Made by a program: the position numbers and the translations under genes. Under the pieces are notes generated by a model that was not told where the DNA came from, did no database searches, and saw only the letters and a list, made by a program, of their open reading frames with translations. This document shows positions 41,362 to 50,926 of a stretch of 64,000 nucleotides of DNA, piece after piece (position 1 is the first letter of the stretch; every line of letters starts with the position of its first letter). Source of the DNA: Saccharomyces mikatae IFO 1815 (taxonomy: Eukaryota > Ascomycota > Saccharomycetes > Saccharomycetales > Saccharomycetaceae); NCBI RefSeq assembly GCF_947241705.1, contig NC_079262.1, forward strand, positions 62,001 through 126,000, written 5' to 3'.

Positions 41362-41742
41362 TCCGGGATTTGTACGCTTGAAACGTGATATTTCTTGTAG
41401 ATATTTTTAGCAGCTCTAAAGTGTAGACCTCTATTCCCGCTTCAGCCTGAGCAGATATGCATAAACAAATAATATAATGATCCATTAGTAAAGTTCAAGC
41501 TTCTACAATGTTTATTATTGTCACAGATTACGAGGCCAGTACCCGGAAGTCGCGTGACCTTTTTCTAAGAACGAAAAAAATCGCCACTTTTACTGAAAAT
41601 GAAAAATAGTAAATTCAAATATTGGCAGGAATAGGAACAAAGTTACCAAAAGGACTACCGAACTAAAAGGTCCAAAAAGTTCAACTATTTCAGCTTTGTG
41701 ATATTTTATCTTTTCTAAACGGCTCCGTATATTTAGACTAGT

Positions 41743-44700
41743 ATGGAAGAACTGAATATTAATTTCGACATATTCAAGAAAAGAATTGAATCATTGTATT
41801 CCAAATATAACGAGTTCGATGGTTCTCCAAATTCTTTACTGTTCGTTTTGGGTTCGTCCAATGCAGAAAATCCGTACCAGAAGACGACCATTCTGCATAA
41901 CTGGTTATTGGGCTATGAATTTCCGGCTACCTTGATTGCATTAGTTCCTGGAAAGCTTATTATTGTCACCAGTTCTGCCAAGGCCAAGCATTTACAAAAG
42001 GCAGTTGACCTATTCAAAGACTCTGAAAGTAAAATTACACTTGAATTATGGCAGAGAAACAATAAAGAACCAGAACATAATAAGAAGTTGTTTGATGATG
42101 TTATAGCTTTAATCAATAGTTCTGGTAAAACAGTCGGTATTCCTGAAAAGGACTCTTATCAAGGCAAATTTATGACGGAATGGAACCCAATATGGGAGGC
42201 AGCTGTGAAGGAAAACGAATTCAATGTCATTGATATCTCTCTTGGTCTCTCCAAAGTTTGGGAAGTTAAGGATGCAAATGAACAAGCATATTTGTCTGTT
42301 TCCAGTAAAGGATCTGATAAATTCATGGATCTTTTATCTAATGAAATGGTTCGTGCCGTTGACGAAGAATTGAAGATCACCAATGCCAAATTATCAGACA
42401 AAATTGAGAATAAAATTGATGATGTTAAATTTTTGAAACAACTAAGTCCTGATTTGAGCGCATTGTGCCCGCCAAATCACAAGTTCAACTTTGATTTATT
42501 GGATTGGACTTATTCTCCTATCATTCAGTCAGGGAAAAAGTTTGACCTTAGGGTTTCTGCCCGTTCCACCAACGACCAGTTGTATGGTAACGGTTGTATT
42601 TTAGCTTCATGTGGTATCCGTTACAATAATTACTGCTCCAATATTACCAGGACCTTTTTGATCGATCCATCCGAAGAAATGGTTAATAACTACGATTTTT
42701 TACTAACTCTACAGAAAGAGATTGTAACGAATATTTTAACGGCTGGTCGTACGCCAAAAGAAGTGTATGAGTTAGTTATCGCTTTCATTGAAAAATCCAA
42801 GCCTGAATTAGTACCCAATTTTACTAAAAACATTGGCTCGTTGATCGGTCTTGAATTTAGGGATTCCAACTTTATACTTAACGTTAAGAATGATTATCGT
42901 AAGATCCAACGTGGCGATTGCTTTAACCTTTCGTTCGGTTTTAATAATCTGAAAGATTCTCAAAGTGATAGCAATTATGCCTTACAACTAGCTGATACAG
43001 TCCAGATTCCAGTTGACGAAGCAGAGCCTTTACGATTTCTAACAAATTACACTAAAGCTAAATCACAAATTTCTTTTTATTTCAATAACGAGGAGGAAGA
43101 CAATAATAAAAAGAAATCTTCGCCATCCACTAAGGTTCCTAGTAAACCAGATAGAAATTCCAAAATTTTAAGAACGAAGTTACGTGGTGAGGCTCGTGGT
43201 GGTGCTGAAGACGCTCAAAAGGAACAAATTCGTAAAGAAAACCAAAAGAAACTGCACGAAAAATTAGAGAAAAATGGATTACTGAGATTTAGCGCTGCTG
43301 ATGCCAATGGTCCAGATAGCGAACCTCGTCAATACTTCAAAAAATATGAATCCTATGTTCGGGATTCACAACTACCAACTAATATTCGTGACCTAAGAAT
43401 CCACGTTGACTGGAAAAGCCAGACAATTATTCTACCCATTTATGGCAGGCCAGTTCCATTCCATATAAACTCATATAAGAATGGTTCTAAGAACGAAGAA
43501 GGCGAATATACGTATTTACGTTTGAACTTCAATTCACCGGGGTCTTCTGGCGGTATTTCTAAGAAAGTAGAAGAATTGCCATACGAGGAATCTTCTGATA
43601 ATCAATTTGTACGTTCAATCACTTTAAGATCTAAGGATGGTGATCGCATGAGCGAAACCTTCAAACAAATCGCCGATTTAAAAAAAGAAGCAACGAAGAG
43701 GGAGCAAGAACGTAAAGCACTTGCTGATGTTGTTCAACAAGATAAGTTGATTGAAAATAAAACGGGAAGAACAAAAAGACTGGATCAAATTTTTGTCAGA
43801 CCAAATCCTGATACAAAACGTGTTCCAAGTACAGTCTTTATTCATGAAAATGGTATTAGATTCCAGTCACCATTGAGGACCGATAGTAGAATTGATATAT
43901 TGTTTTCCAACATCAAAAATCTAATTTTCCAATCTTGTAAGGGTGAACTAATTGTTGTCATTCATATTCATTTGAAGAACCCGATTTTAATGGGTAAAAA
44001 GAAAATTCAAGACGTTCAATTTTATCGCGAAGCTTCTGACATGTCTGTTGATGAGACTGGAGGTGGAAGACGCGGCCAATCCAGATTTAGAAGATATGGT
44101 GATGAGGATGAACTAGAACAAGAGCAAGAAGAAAGAAGAAAGCGAGCTGCGCTTGATAAAGAATTTAAGTATTTTGCAGATGCAATTGCAGAGGCATCGA
44201 ACGGTTTACTGACTGTGGAGAATACGTTCAGAGATTTAGGCTTTCAAGGTGTTCCCAATAGATCGGCAGTTTTTTGTATGCCAACTACAGATTGTTTGGT
44301 TCAATTGATTGAACCACCGTTTTTGGTCATTAATCTGGAGGAGGTTGAAATCTGTATTTTAGAGAGAGTTCAATTTGGCTTGAAGAACTTCGACATGGTT
44401 TTCGTTTATAAAGATTTTAATAAGCCCGTTACACACATCAATACGGTTCCAATAGAATCTTTAGATTTCTTAAAGCAATGGTTGACAGACATGGACATTC
44501 CCTACACTGTTTCAACGATCAATTTGAATTGGGCTACAATTATGAAGTCTTTACAAGATGATCCATACCAGTTTTTCTTGGACGGTGGCTGGAACTTCCT
44601 GGCTACTGGTTCTGATGATGAAGCATCTGATGAAAGTGAGGAAGAAGTTAGTGAATATGAGGCTTCTGAAGACGACGTAAGTGATGAAAGTGCTTTTTCT

Positions 44701-44850
44701 GAAGATGAAGAAGGATCTGAGGTGGACGATGATATTAGCGGTGATGAAAGTGAGGACTATAGCGGCGATGAAAGTGAAGAAGGTGAAGATTGGGACGAAT
44801 TAGAGAAAAAGGCTGCTAGAGCTGACAGGGGTGCAAACTTTAGAGACTAG
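41743..44850 (+). CDS. SPT16: FACT histone chaperone subunit Spt16
   Basis: 1035 residues, identical in length to S. cerevisiae Spt16. With Pob3 it forms FACT, which opens and rebuilds nucleosomes during transcription and replication. The N-terminal domain is a catalytically dead M24 aminopeptidase fold over about 1-450 (SARSTNDQLYGNGCILASCGIRY). The dimerisation region is about 470-650, and the tandem PH-like middle domain about 650-940 (DPYQFFLDGGWNFL near its end). The last 80 residues are a Glu/Asp/Ser tail. A basic Lys/Glu linker lies near 455-510. Essential gene; frame clean. Confidence 0.97.
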   Translation: MEELNINFDIFKKRIESLYSKYNEFDGSPNSLLFVLGSSNAENPYQKTTILHNWLLGYEFPATLIALVPGKLIIVTSSAKAKHLQKAVDLFKDSESKITLELWQRNNKEPEHNKKLFDDVIALINSSGKTVGIPEKDSYQGKFMTEWNPIWEAAVKENEFNVIDISLGLSKVWEVKDANEQAYLSVSSKGSDKFMDLLSNEMVRAVDEELKITNAKLSDKIENKIDDVKFLKQLSPDLSALCPPNHKFNFDLLDWTYSPIIQSGKKFDLRVSARSTNDQLYGNGCILASCGIRYNNYCSNITRTFLIDPSEEMVNNYDFLLTLQKEIVTNILTAGRTPKEVYELVIAFIEKSKPELVPNFTKNIGSLIGLEFRDSNFILNVKNDYRKIQRGDCFNLSFGFNNLKDSQSDSNYALQLADTVQIPVDEAEPLRFLTNYTKAKSQISFYFNNEEEDNNKKKSSPSTKVPSKPDRNSKILRTKLRGEARGGAEDAQKEQIRKENQKKLHEKLEKNGLLRFSAADANGPDSEPRQYFKKYESYVRDSQLPTNIRDLRIHVDWKSQTIILPIYGRPVPFHINSYKNGSKNEEGEYTYLRLNFNSPGSSGGISKKVEELPYEESSDNQFVRSITLRSKDGDRMSETFKQIADLKKEATKREQERKALADVVQQDKLIENKTGRTKRLDQIFVRPNPDTKRVPSTVFIHENGIRFQSPLRTDSRIDILFSNIKNLIFQSCKGELIVVIHIHLKNPILMGKKKIQDVQFYREASDMSVDETGGGRRGQSRFRRYGDEDELEQEQEERRKRAALDKEFKYFADAIAEASNGLLTVENTFRDLGFQGVPNRSAVFCMPTTDCLVQLIEPPFLVINLEEVEICILERVQFGLKNFDMVFVYKDFNKPVTHINTVPIESLDFLKQWLTDMDIPYTVSTINLNWATIMKSLQDDPYQFFLDGGWNFLATGSDDEASDESEEEVSEYEASEDDVSDESAFSEDEEGSEVDDDISGDESEDYSGDESEEGEDWDELEKKAARADRGANFRD

Positions 44851-45300
44851 ACTCTATTATACTTACCTGCTTTTAATGGAATCTAACTAATTCAACGAAG
44901 GCTTACTTTTACGTATCCAGGATAATAATAGTACGTAGAAATAACATTTAACATATGTGCAAACGGACTGATAATGTCTGGTTTACGGCAAAAAGCCATG
45001 ATGTTTACAAAATAAAAGATTTTTTATCAAAGTTGAACACAAGTTGATATAGCAGTATATATGTTGAAACAAATGGTTATAGTCCCTCTATTTATTGCTT
45101 GTATCTATTATTTGTAGTTTACAATTTTAATGTTTGGAAATATTTTCAAAAACAATAATAGAAATATAAAATTCATAAGGTCTTTACTTTTTTTTAGTAT
45201 TTTGAAATCCCCTCAGATAATCAAAAGTTCTTAAAATAAAGCAATGACAGTAAGAAACGATATATATAGCACAACAAGCGGTGTTATTTTATCAAAATTT
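44851..45300. other. SPT16-CHC1 convergent spacer
   Basis: 450 bp, AT-rich 3'-flanking sequence of two long genes. I see no RNA gene or repeat. Confidence 0.7.
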
Positions 45301-48300
45301 TCAGAATCCGGTGGGTTGTATATTCATTGTACTGTTCATCAGCATCAAAGGTTGCCCATCCCTTGCTTCTTCATTAGATCCAGACTTCTCGGCCAAATCT
45401 TCAGTAATTTTTCTAATAGAATCGTTTTGCTCTTTCTTTACAGAAATTTCATATGGTTTGATGTAGTCTTCCAAAGAGTTCATCCATGATATTTCCAAAA
45501 TAAAGTCAAATCTCACTAAGTTGTAGGCAGCATATAGCAATGCAACAAAAGCTTCTCTGTTACCAGTTTCAACAAAATAGGTAATTAGATCTTCCACAAC
45601 TCTTGAATCCTGAGAGATAGCTGCTGTTTCAATAGCATCTTTCCAGAGTTTTTCTTCTTTCAAAATTGAAAGACTTTTTGCCCACTTCTTATTCCTACGG
45701 TATAACAATGCCGCTATTTTCTTGAAGAAAATTAACTTGTGAGATTCTAAACGAGATGCCAAGCCCAATTGGTCGAATTTGTCGTATGAATCAACAGCAT
45801 TTTGCAAAGCCTTGTAGTCTTCTTCTTCAATCATTAGATCGTGGTAAGCCTGGTTGACGACCGAGTTATTCTTTGGCAAAACATTGATTAAGAAAGGTTT
45901 GATTAAAGGTAGGTTATCTGATTTAGAAAAAATCTTTACAGTTCTTGGAATGTCCAGCCGTGGAGTCAATGCAGTCAAAAGGTCAACTAACAATGATGGG
46001 TGAAACTTGACGTAAAAATTGATAGCCTTGTAGTAAATTTCTAAGTTAGAAACTTTAATAATGACTTCCTTGAAATAAGCGTGATCTAAGTCCTTAGTTG
46101 ATTTTTCGATCAAAGTTAGGGCAGCATTGTCCCATTCATCGTAGTGAGCGTACAAAAATACCAGTTCTGACCAGAGGTGGGCTTGCTCTACCGCTCTAAT
46201 AACCTTTGGGATATTCAACCTGGACCAGAAGAGCTTCAAGTGTTCGAAGGTCTTGTCAGGTTCATATTTGGAATACAAAATCGCTAACTCAGTAAACATA
46301 CCCATGTGAGCTCTTTCTAAACCTAAACCGGCTTCAAACAGTGATATTAATTCCTCGAAGTAGCCGTTAGATTCGTATCTTTCTACAAGTTCATCTAACT
46401 CCTCGGCATGAACAATCAAGTTCAGCCCACAAATTTGAGCTAATTTGAACTCTTTCTTTTCAATGCAAGCGTCGTTAACCAGTTTCCAAACTTTGATGTT
46501 TGAGGCTTTTCTAGCAGTATCTACAGCAGCTTGATAATCGTCCAAGTAAACCAATGTAGAAGCAAGTTTTGAGTAGTTAGAAACAGCGGAGTAACACAAT
46601 CTGGCTGCTTTATACTCTTCATTTTCAAACAGCTTATCACCAACGTGATCCAAGTTTGCGACATTGGAACCTGCCAACAAGTTTTCAATTTCATGAATTT
46701 TATTTAGTTCAGCGTACGCCAAGATCAAAGCGCCGTCGATCTTTGGTTCTTTCAAAGTCTTCCTAGCCATTAGTAAATATGGGATTAACTCTTCTTGTTT
46801 ACCAGCTTGTTCGGCAATATCAATCACATTCTCATAATTGGAAGGATCTTCTGCTTTGATATATGACTCAATAGCATCAGGAATTCTTAATCCGTCCAAC
46901 TGGGCAGTACCAATTTGAGACCATAGTTCAGGGGTATTGATTTTATCAGCATAAACCGCAGCTCTATCTAAAGACATGATGTCTTCAATTAAAACCTTCA
47001 AAGCTTTACTGTACATCTCATGTTTATCATAGATTTCGAAAGCTTCCTCCTTAAGATCATGCTCAATGCATAATGGAGCGATCTCGTCGGCGTCATAGTT
47101 ATCTAATTTTTCAATATAGCTTGAAACCTTAGTAGGCTCATATTTAATGGCGGACAATAACAATAGGCCTTGTAAGGCAACATTTTCGTTGAAAGGAGAA
47201 GGTTCCAGTATGATTTTTTCCAACAACTCAATTAGCTCCAGTTTCAAGCCATTAGTCATGAATGCTTGTACAGTTAAAGAAACAGGTTCAGGATCGGTAA
47301 GCTCAGGAATGCCGACGGAAATGACAGAATCAATCAATTGTCTCCTATGAATATTTTCCGGATCTAAAACTTTGTTCCATAAGTCTAGATCAGAACGTTC
47401 TAACAAGTACCTGGCCTGGTATTTGTACATACTGTTTTCATTAGTGATTCTAATTAAGTCGTCATCATTTTTACCCTTTTCATAAGCGATATATGCAAGG
47501 TATGGATCTCTCTTTTCACAGTAATGACCAACATCAAGAGTATCATATTGGTCATTCTCCTTCAAAAACTTTTCAGGAGAATTATTGGAATCAATATAAA
47601 TTTTAGCCAATGCATTGTAGACGGCTTGATCTTGGATACCTTGACTCAAACTTTGTTCCAAGAAAGGCAGCAATATTTTTAGTCTATTTCTCTTTTCAAC
47701 TTCAGTGGTCAATTCATTGATAGGTACTTGACCTAAAACAGATTGCAGTAAAGTCTGGATAAATTTTTGGTCACAGTCCATATCTAACAAGGCACCAACA
47801 ACTTGCGCAGTCTTGGAAGGGTTAACTTGCTGGACATAAGTCTCAATGAATTTTAAATTCTGTGATTTGTACAAAAACAAAATCATTTCATGAACAAAAT
47901 CGAAACGGTCGCAAACTATGACCAAAGGTAATTGGTCCTCTAAATTAGCATCTTTTAGGAAATTTTTGACTCTTTCTGGATCATACACATTGTTATCCTT
48001 AACAATTCTCTCAATTTCTCTGTATTGTTTCATTTTAGCAGCGGCTTCGATGTACTTGTAAACGACATCTTTATCTTCGGTTAAATTAACCAAAGATGCT
48101 AAATAGTAGTATAGACCCTCCGTGGCATTGTAGTCTTCAAATAATTTGATTAAAGTAGAGGAACCAATTAAGTCAGAGAATTTAGTGGCCACCTGTACAA
48201 CAGTTTGGATATTAGCCTGCATGTTGTTATCCATCAAGGCTTTTAAGCAGGCTAAAGACTGTTCAACGTTCAACTTGCCAAAATATCCAACCAACCAATC

Positions 48301-50262
48301 GATGGGCAAAGCGTTAGTGTGAACAACGCATCTTTTAATATCCTTGATATCTGTGTAATTTTCCAAGGCTCTTTGGAATAGCCCCGCCTTCTCGGATAAT
48401 GAAGCGATGGTTGGCTTATCATAATGAGAAAAGATATTGTTTCCTAAGATCGCATCAGCAACTTGAGGTGCGTGCAGTAGATTAACTTCAAGAACACGAG
48501 TTTGCAAATGACCTTGGTCTGGGGTATCTCCCTTCAAGGCGTCCAACAATAGAGATGTACCTTGTTGAATATGGTTTTGAGAGAAAAATAGATCAGCGAT
48601 TTTTTCTATGTCAATTTGAGAGGCAGTTTCTGGATTTTGCAATAGAGATACTGCGAACTCAGAAGCTCTATCTGGTGATGATCGAATCAGAGAAGAAATC
48701 AACACTAAAAAGTTGGGTTGATATCCAACCTTCTGGCAGTATGGAATTATTTTTTCAAACTGTTGCAGTTCTGCCAGGCAGGAAACAACTTTTGCATGAG
48801 CGCTTGCTCTTAAGTAACAAGCTAATGCCAAGGTTGTGTCGAATGGCTTAACGATGTCGCCGAGTTCTTCCGAGCATTCTAGTTTATCTTCCTTTAACCA
48901 TTTTTCGAACAATTGCTTTCTGTCTTGTTGTAGAACTGGTCTAGCCAATTCAATAGTTTCCTCTTTGTTTAATTTTCCCTTATCCAGTAACGTTGAAAAA
49001 TACAACAGGATAGGAGAAATAGCACCTGGAGGAGCTTGAATGTTTTTCAACCTGTTGATGGTATTTTGGTTTCTCAAAGAAGTAGAAGAAGCTGCAACTT
49101 TAGCTGCATTTTGATAATCATTTTGCAACAATAACGATTCAAACTGCTTTTGAAATAAATCATCTGCACCGGGCAAACCACCTCTTGTAGCGACAGTTAA
49201 AGCTAGTGCAACGTTAGATAATTTGTTTAAGATGTATGGAACGATTTGAGAGGTAGAAATCTCAACTGCCAAGACTTGACCTTTCTTGTTAATGCATGCA
49301 ATACCATTGTCGTGATTGTAGGAAGCTGCAGTAAATACAGACTCTGCAGTAATTCTATTAACAAATAAATTCGTACCGGTTTCCAATTCGTACAAGTGGA
49401 TGAAACCATATTTTGTTAATAGGTAAATTATGCCGTATTTTTCAGACACTTGAACAGCGATAGGGAAATCATTCGTTGCATCTGGCGGAAAGAAGATATC
49501 GGTAGTCTTTTTCTGATATTGAGATGGCAACGAAGCATCATGGTCAATCTCGATCATCCTTAATTCGCCAGCACCTGTTGTGGCATTTCTGTTACCGGTA
49601 ACGAAAACTTGTACTGGGGTTGTGCCATTGCCCTCCAGCAATATATTAGTGAAGATGGCAACATGGCCTTCGATAGCTTGCGAGATGTTACGTTGCTTGG
49701 AGAATAATTGAATTCTACCCGCAATGCGGCCATTTTCTTGTAAGATACCAACGACAGCGAACCAATCAAGGTTCTTATTAGCCACAAAATTAATGATCTG
49801 TGTATTGTTCAAGTTGGCATGTCTCGTGGTAAGTAATTGGGGCTTAGCATTTACGTTACCATCAAAGACATTCGAAGTCAGTATGGATCTTGCTGTGACA
49901 AAACCCAAAGTGCTTTCGCTCAACCATCTCCAAAAAATAACGGGCTCGTCTAAAGTAAAAGATTTTAACTTGCTCTTAGTCTCCAAATTGAATATTTGTA
50001 CGATAGTGCCGTTTGCTCTGACGGAAATAACCATCTGAGAAGGATGCATGATAGCAGAATCACCGCCCATATTCTTCCTTGTCACTTCATTTCCTTTAGT
50101 CAAATCCACGATTGCCACAGAGTTTGTACCGTCCTTAGTTTCTCTGACAGTGACGAAATGGTCACTCTCGAAGGTGGTTGACCTGAAGTCAAGGAATTGA
50201 GGGGAAATTCCTAAAGACGTTAGATCGACTAATTCAGTAAATTCAATGGGTAGGTCACTCAT
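45301..50262 (-). CDS. CHC1: Clathrin heavy chain Chc1
   Basis: 1653 residues, the length of S. cerevisiae Chc1. The heavy chain forms the clathrin triskelion used in endocytosis and in Golgi retention of Kex2 and other proteases. The N-terminal beta-propeller is about 1-330 (MSDLPIEFTELVDLTSLGIS). Seven clathrin heavy-chain repeats of about 145 residues then build the leg from about 535 to 1560. The trimerisation segment is near 1560-1610 and is followed by a short Gln/Met-rich tail ending IQPTGF. The large helical body has no in-frame break. Divergent from POX1 over 664 bp. Confidence 0.98.
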   Translation of the reverse strand: MSDLPIEFTELVDLTSLGISPQFLDFRSTTFESDHFVTVRETKDGTNSVAIVDLTKGNEVTRKNMGGDSAIMHPSQMVISVRANGTIVQIFNLETKSKLKSFTLDEPVIFWRWLSESTLGFVTARSILTSNVFDGNVNAKPQLLTTRHANLNNTQIINFVANKNLDWFAVVGILQENGRIAGRIQLFSKQRNISQAIEGHVAIFTNILLEGNGTTPVQVFVTGNRNATTGAGELRMIEIDHDASLPSQYQKKTTDIFFPPDATNDFPIAVQVSEKYGIIYLLTKYGFIHLYELETGTNLFVNRITAESVFTAASYNHDNGIACINKKGQVLAVEISTSQIVPYILNKLSNVALALTVATRGGLPGADDLFQKQFESLLLQNDYQNAAKVAASSTSLRNQNTINRLKNIQAPPGAISPILLYFSTLLDKGKLNKEETIELARPVLQQDRKQLFEKWLKEDKLECSEELGDIVKPFDTTLALACYLRASAHAKVVSCLAELQQFEKIIPYCQKVGYQPNFLVLISSLIRSSPDRASEFAVSLLQNPETASQIDIEKIADLFFSQNHIQQGTSLLLDALKGDTPDQGHLQTRVLEVNLLHAPQVADAILGNNIFSHYDKPTIASLSEKAGLFQRALENYTDIKDIKRCVVHTNALPIDWLVGYFGKLNVEQSLACLKALMDNNMQANIQTVVQVATKFSDLIGSSTLIKLFEDYNATEGLYYYLASLVNLTEDKDVVYKYIEAAAKMKQYREIERIVKDNNVYDPERVKNFLKDANLEDQLPLVIVCDRFDFVHEMILFLYKSQNLKFIETYVQQVNPSKTAQVVGALLDMDCDQKFIQTLLQSVLGQVPINELTTEVEKRNRLKILLPFLEQSLSQGIQDQAVYNALAKIYIDSNNSPEKFLKENDQYDTLDVGHYCEKRDPYLAYIAYEKGKNDDDLIRITNENSMYKYQARYLLERSDLDLWNKVLDPENIHRRQLIDSVISVGIPELTDPEPVSLTVQAFMTNGLKLELIELLEKIILEPSPFNENVALQGLLLLSAIKYEPTKVSSYIEKLDNYDADEIAPLCIEHDLKEEAFEIYDKHEMYSKALKVLIEDIMSLDRAAVYADKINTPELWSQIGTAQLDGLRIPDAIESYIKAEDPSNYENVIDIAEQAGKQEELIPYLLMARKTLKEPKIDGALILAYAELNKIHEIENLLAGSNVANLDHVGDKLFENEEYKAARLCYSAVSNYSKLASTLVYLDDYQAAVDTARKASNIKVWKLVNDACIEKKEFKLAQICGLNLIVHAEELDELVERYESNGYFEELISLFEAGLGLERAHMGMFTELAILYSKYEPDKTFEHLKLFWSRLNIPKVIRAVEQAHLWSELVFLYAHYDEWDNAALTLIEKSTKDLDHAYFKEVIIKVSNLEIYYKAINFYVKFHPSLLVDLLTALTPRLDIPRTVKIFSKSDNLPLIKPFLINVLPKNNSVVNQAYHDLMIEEEDYKALQNAVDSYDKFDQLGLASRLESHKLIFFKKIAALLYRRNKKWAKSLSILKEEKLWKDAIETAAISQDSRVVEDLITYFVETGNREAFVALLYAAYNLVRFDFILEISWMNSLEDYIKPYEISVKKEQNDSIRKITEDLAEKSGSNEEARDGQPLMLMNSTMNIQPTGF

Positions 50263-50926
50263 TAATTAGAGTTTTCGTGATTAATATTATTTTTAGAGTT
50301 GTATTCCTTCTTTGTCTCTCAACTCCAATCAGAATAGTCGAGCTTTTAATTAGGTTTTTTAATAATTCAGTCAAGAGTTCTCCTTATTTCTGGAGATTCC
50401 TTCAGTTTCATTTTTCGGTTTTCTTGATTTTCTTTGTTTTTGTTCTTAGCGACGAAAAGTGTAAAATCTCGATCAAAAAAAGGGGTAGGGTAATAAAAAT
50501 AGCCCTATATTCTATTACTTAAAATAAAATTCATACTTCTTTTTTTTATTTTAAACCTAATCCTTTCTGGCGCTAAACCTGACACATTTATAACCCTGGA
50601 TTTACGGTTTTACTGCATTAAACTCCGGAAATAAAGAAAGTCGGTCATTAGCGGCTAATTGCCGTTGGGGTAAAACACTCTAAAGTAAGTATTCAAGCGT
50701 AAGTTGTTATACAAACTAAATCGTTCTTCTTATATTGGAGTGAGAAACGGTAGTTTTTGAAAGTGCAATCGTTCTGCGGTAAACATTATTTAAACAGCGT
50801 GAATAAGCCTGAAAGTTTTCTTTATTGGAATCATTCTTATTACTCTCGCTCCCTTTTCTTGAGTATACAAACAGCTGACATATACAGATAACACAAAAAG
50901 AACAAATAAAGTAACTACTACCATAA
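50263..50926. promoter_or_regulatory. CHC1-POX1 divergent intergenic region
   Basis: 664 bp. Half nearest CHC1 is T-rich; the middle has two oleate-response elements (see separate entry). A GGGGTAAAAC word just right of the second element could be an Adr1-type or Cat8-type site. No gene is supported in it. Confidence 0.6.
50605..50664. promoter_or_regulatory. Pair of oleate-response elements upstream of POX1
   Basis: Two matches to CGG-N3-TNA-N9-12-CCG, the Oaf1/Pip2 site. The first, on the minus strand, is 50605-50627 (CGG AGT TTA, 11 bases, CCG). The second, on the plus strand, is 50642-50664 (CGG TCA TTA, 11 bases, CCG). They are 14 bp apart, about 260-320 bp upstream of the POX1 ATG. POX1 is a classical oleate-induced gene. 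Confidence 0.78.
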
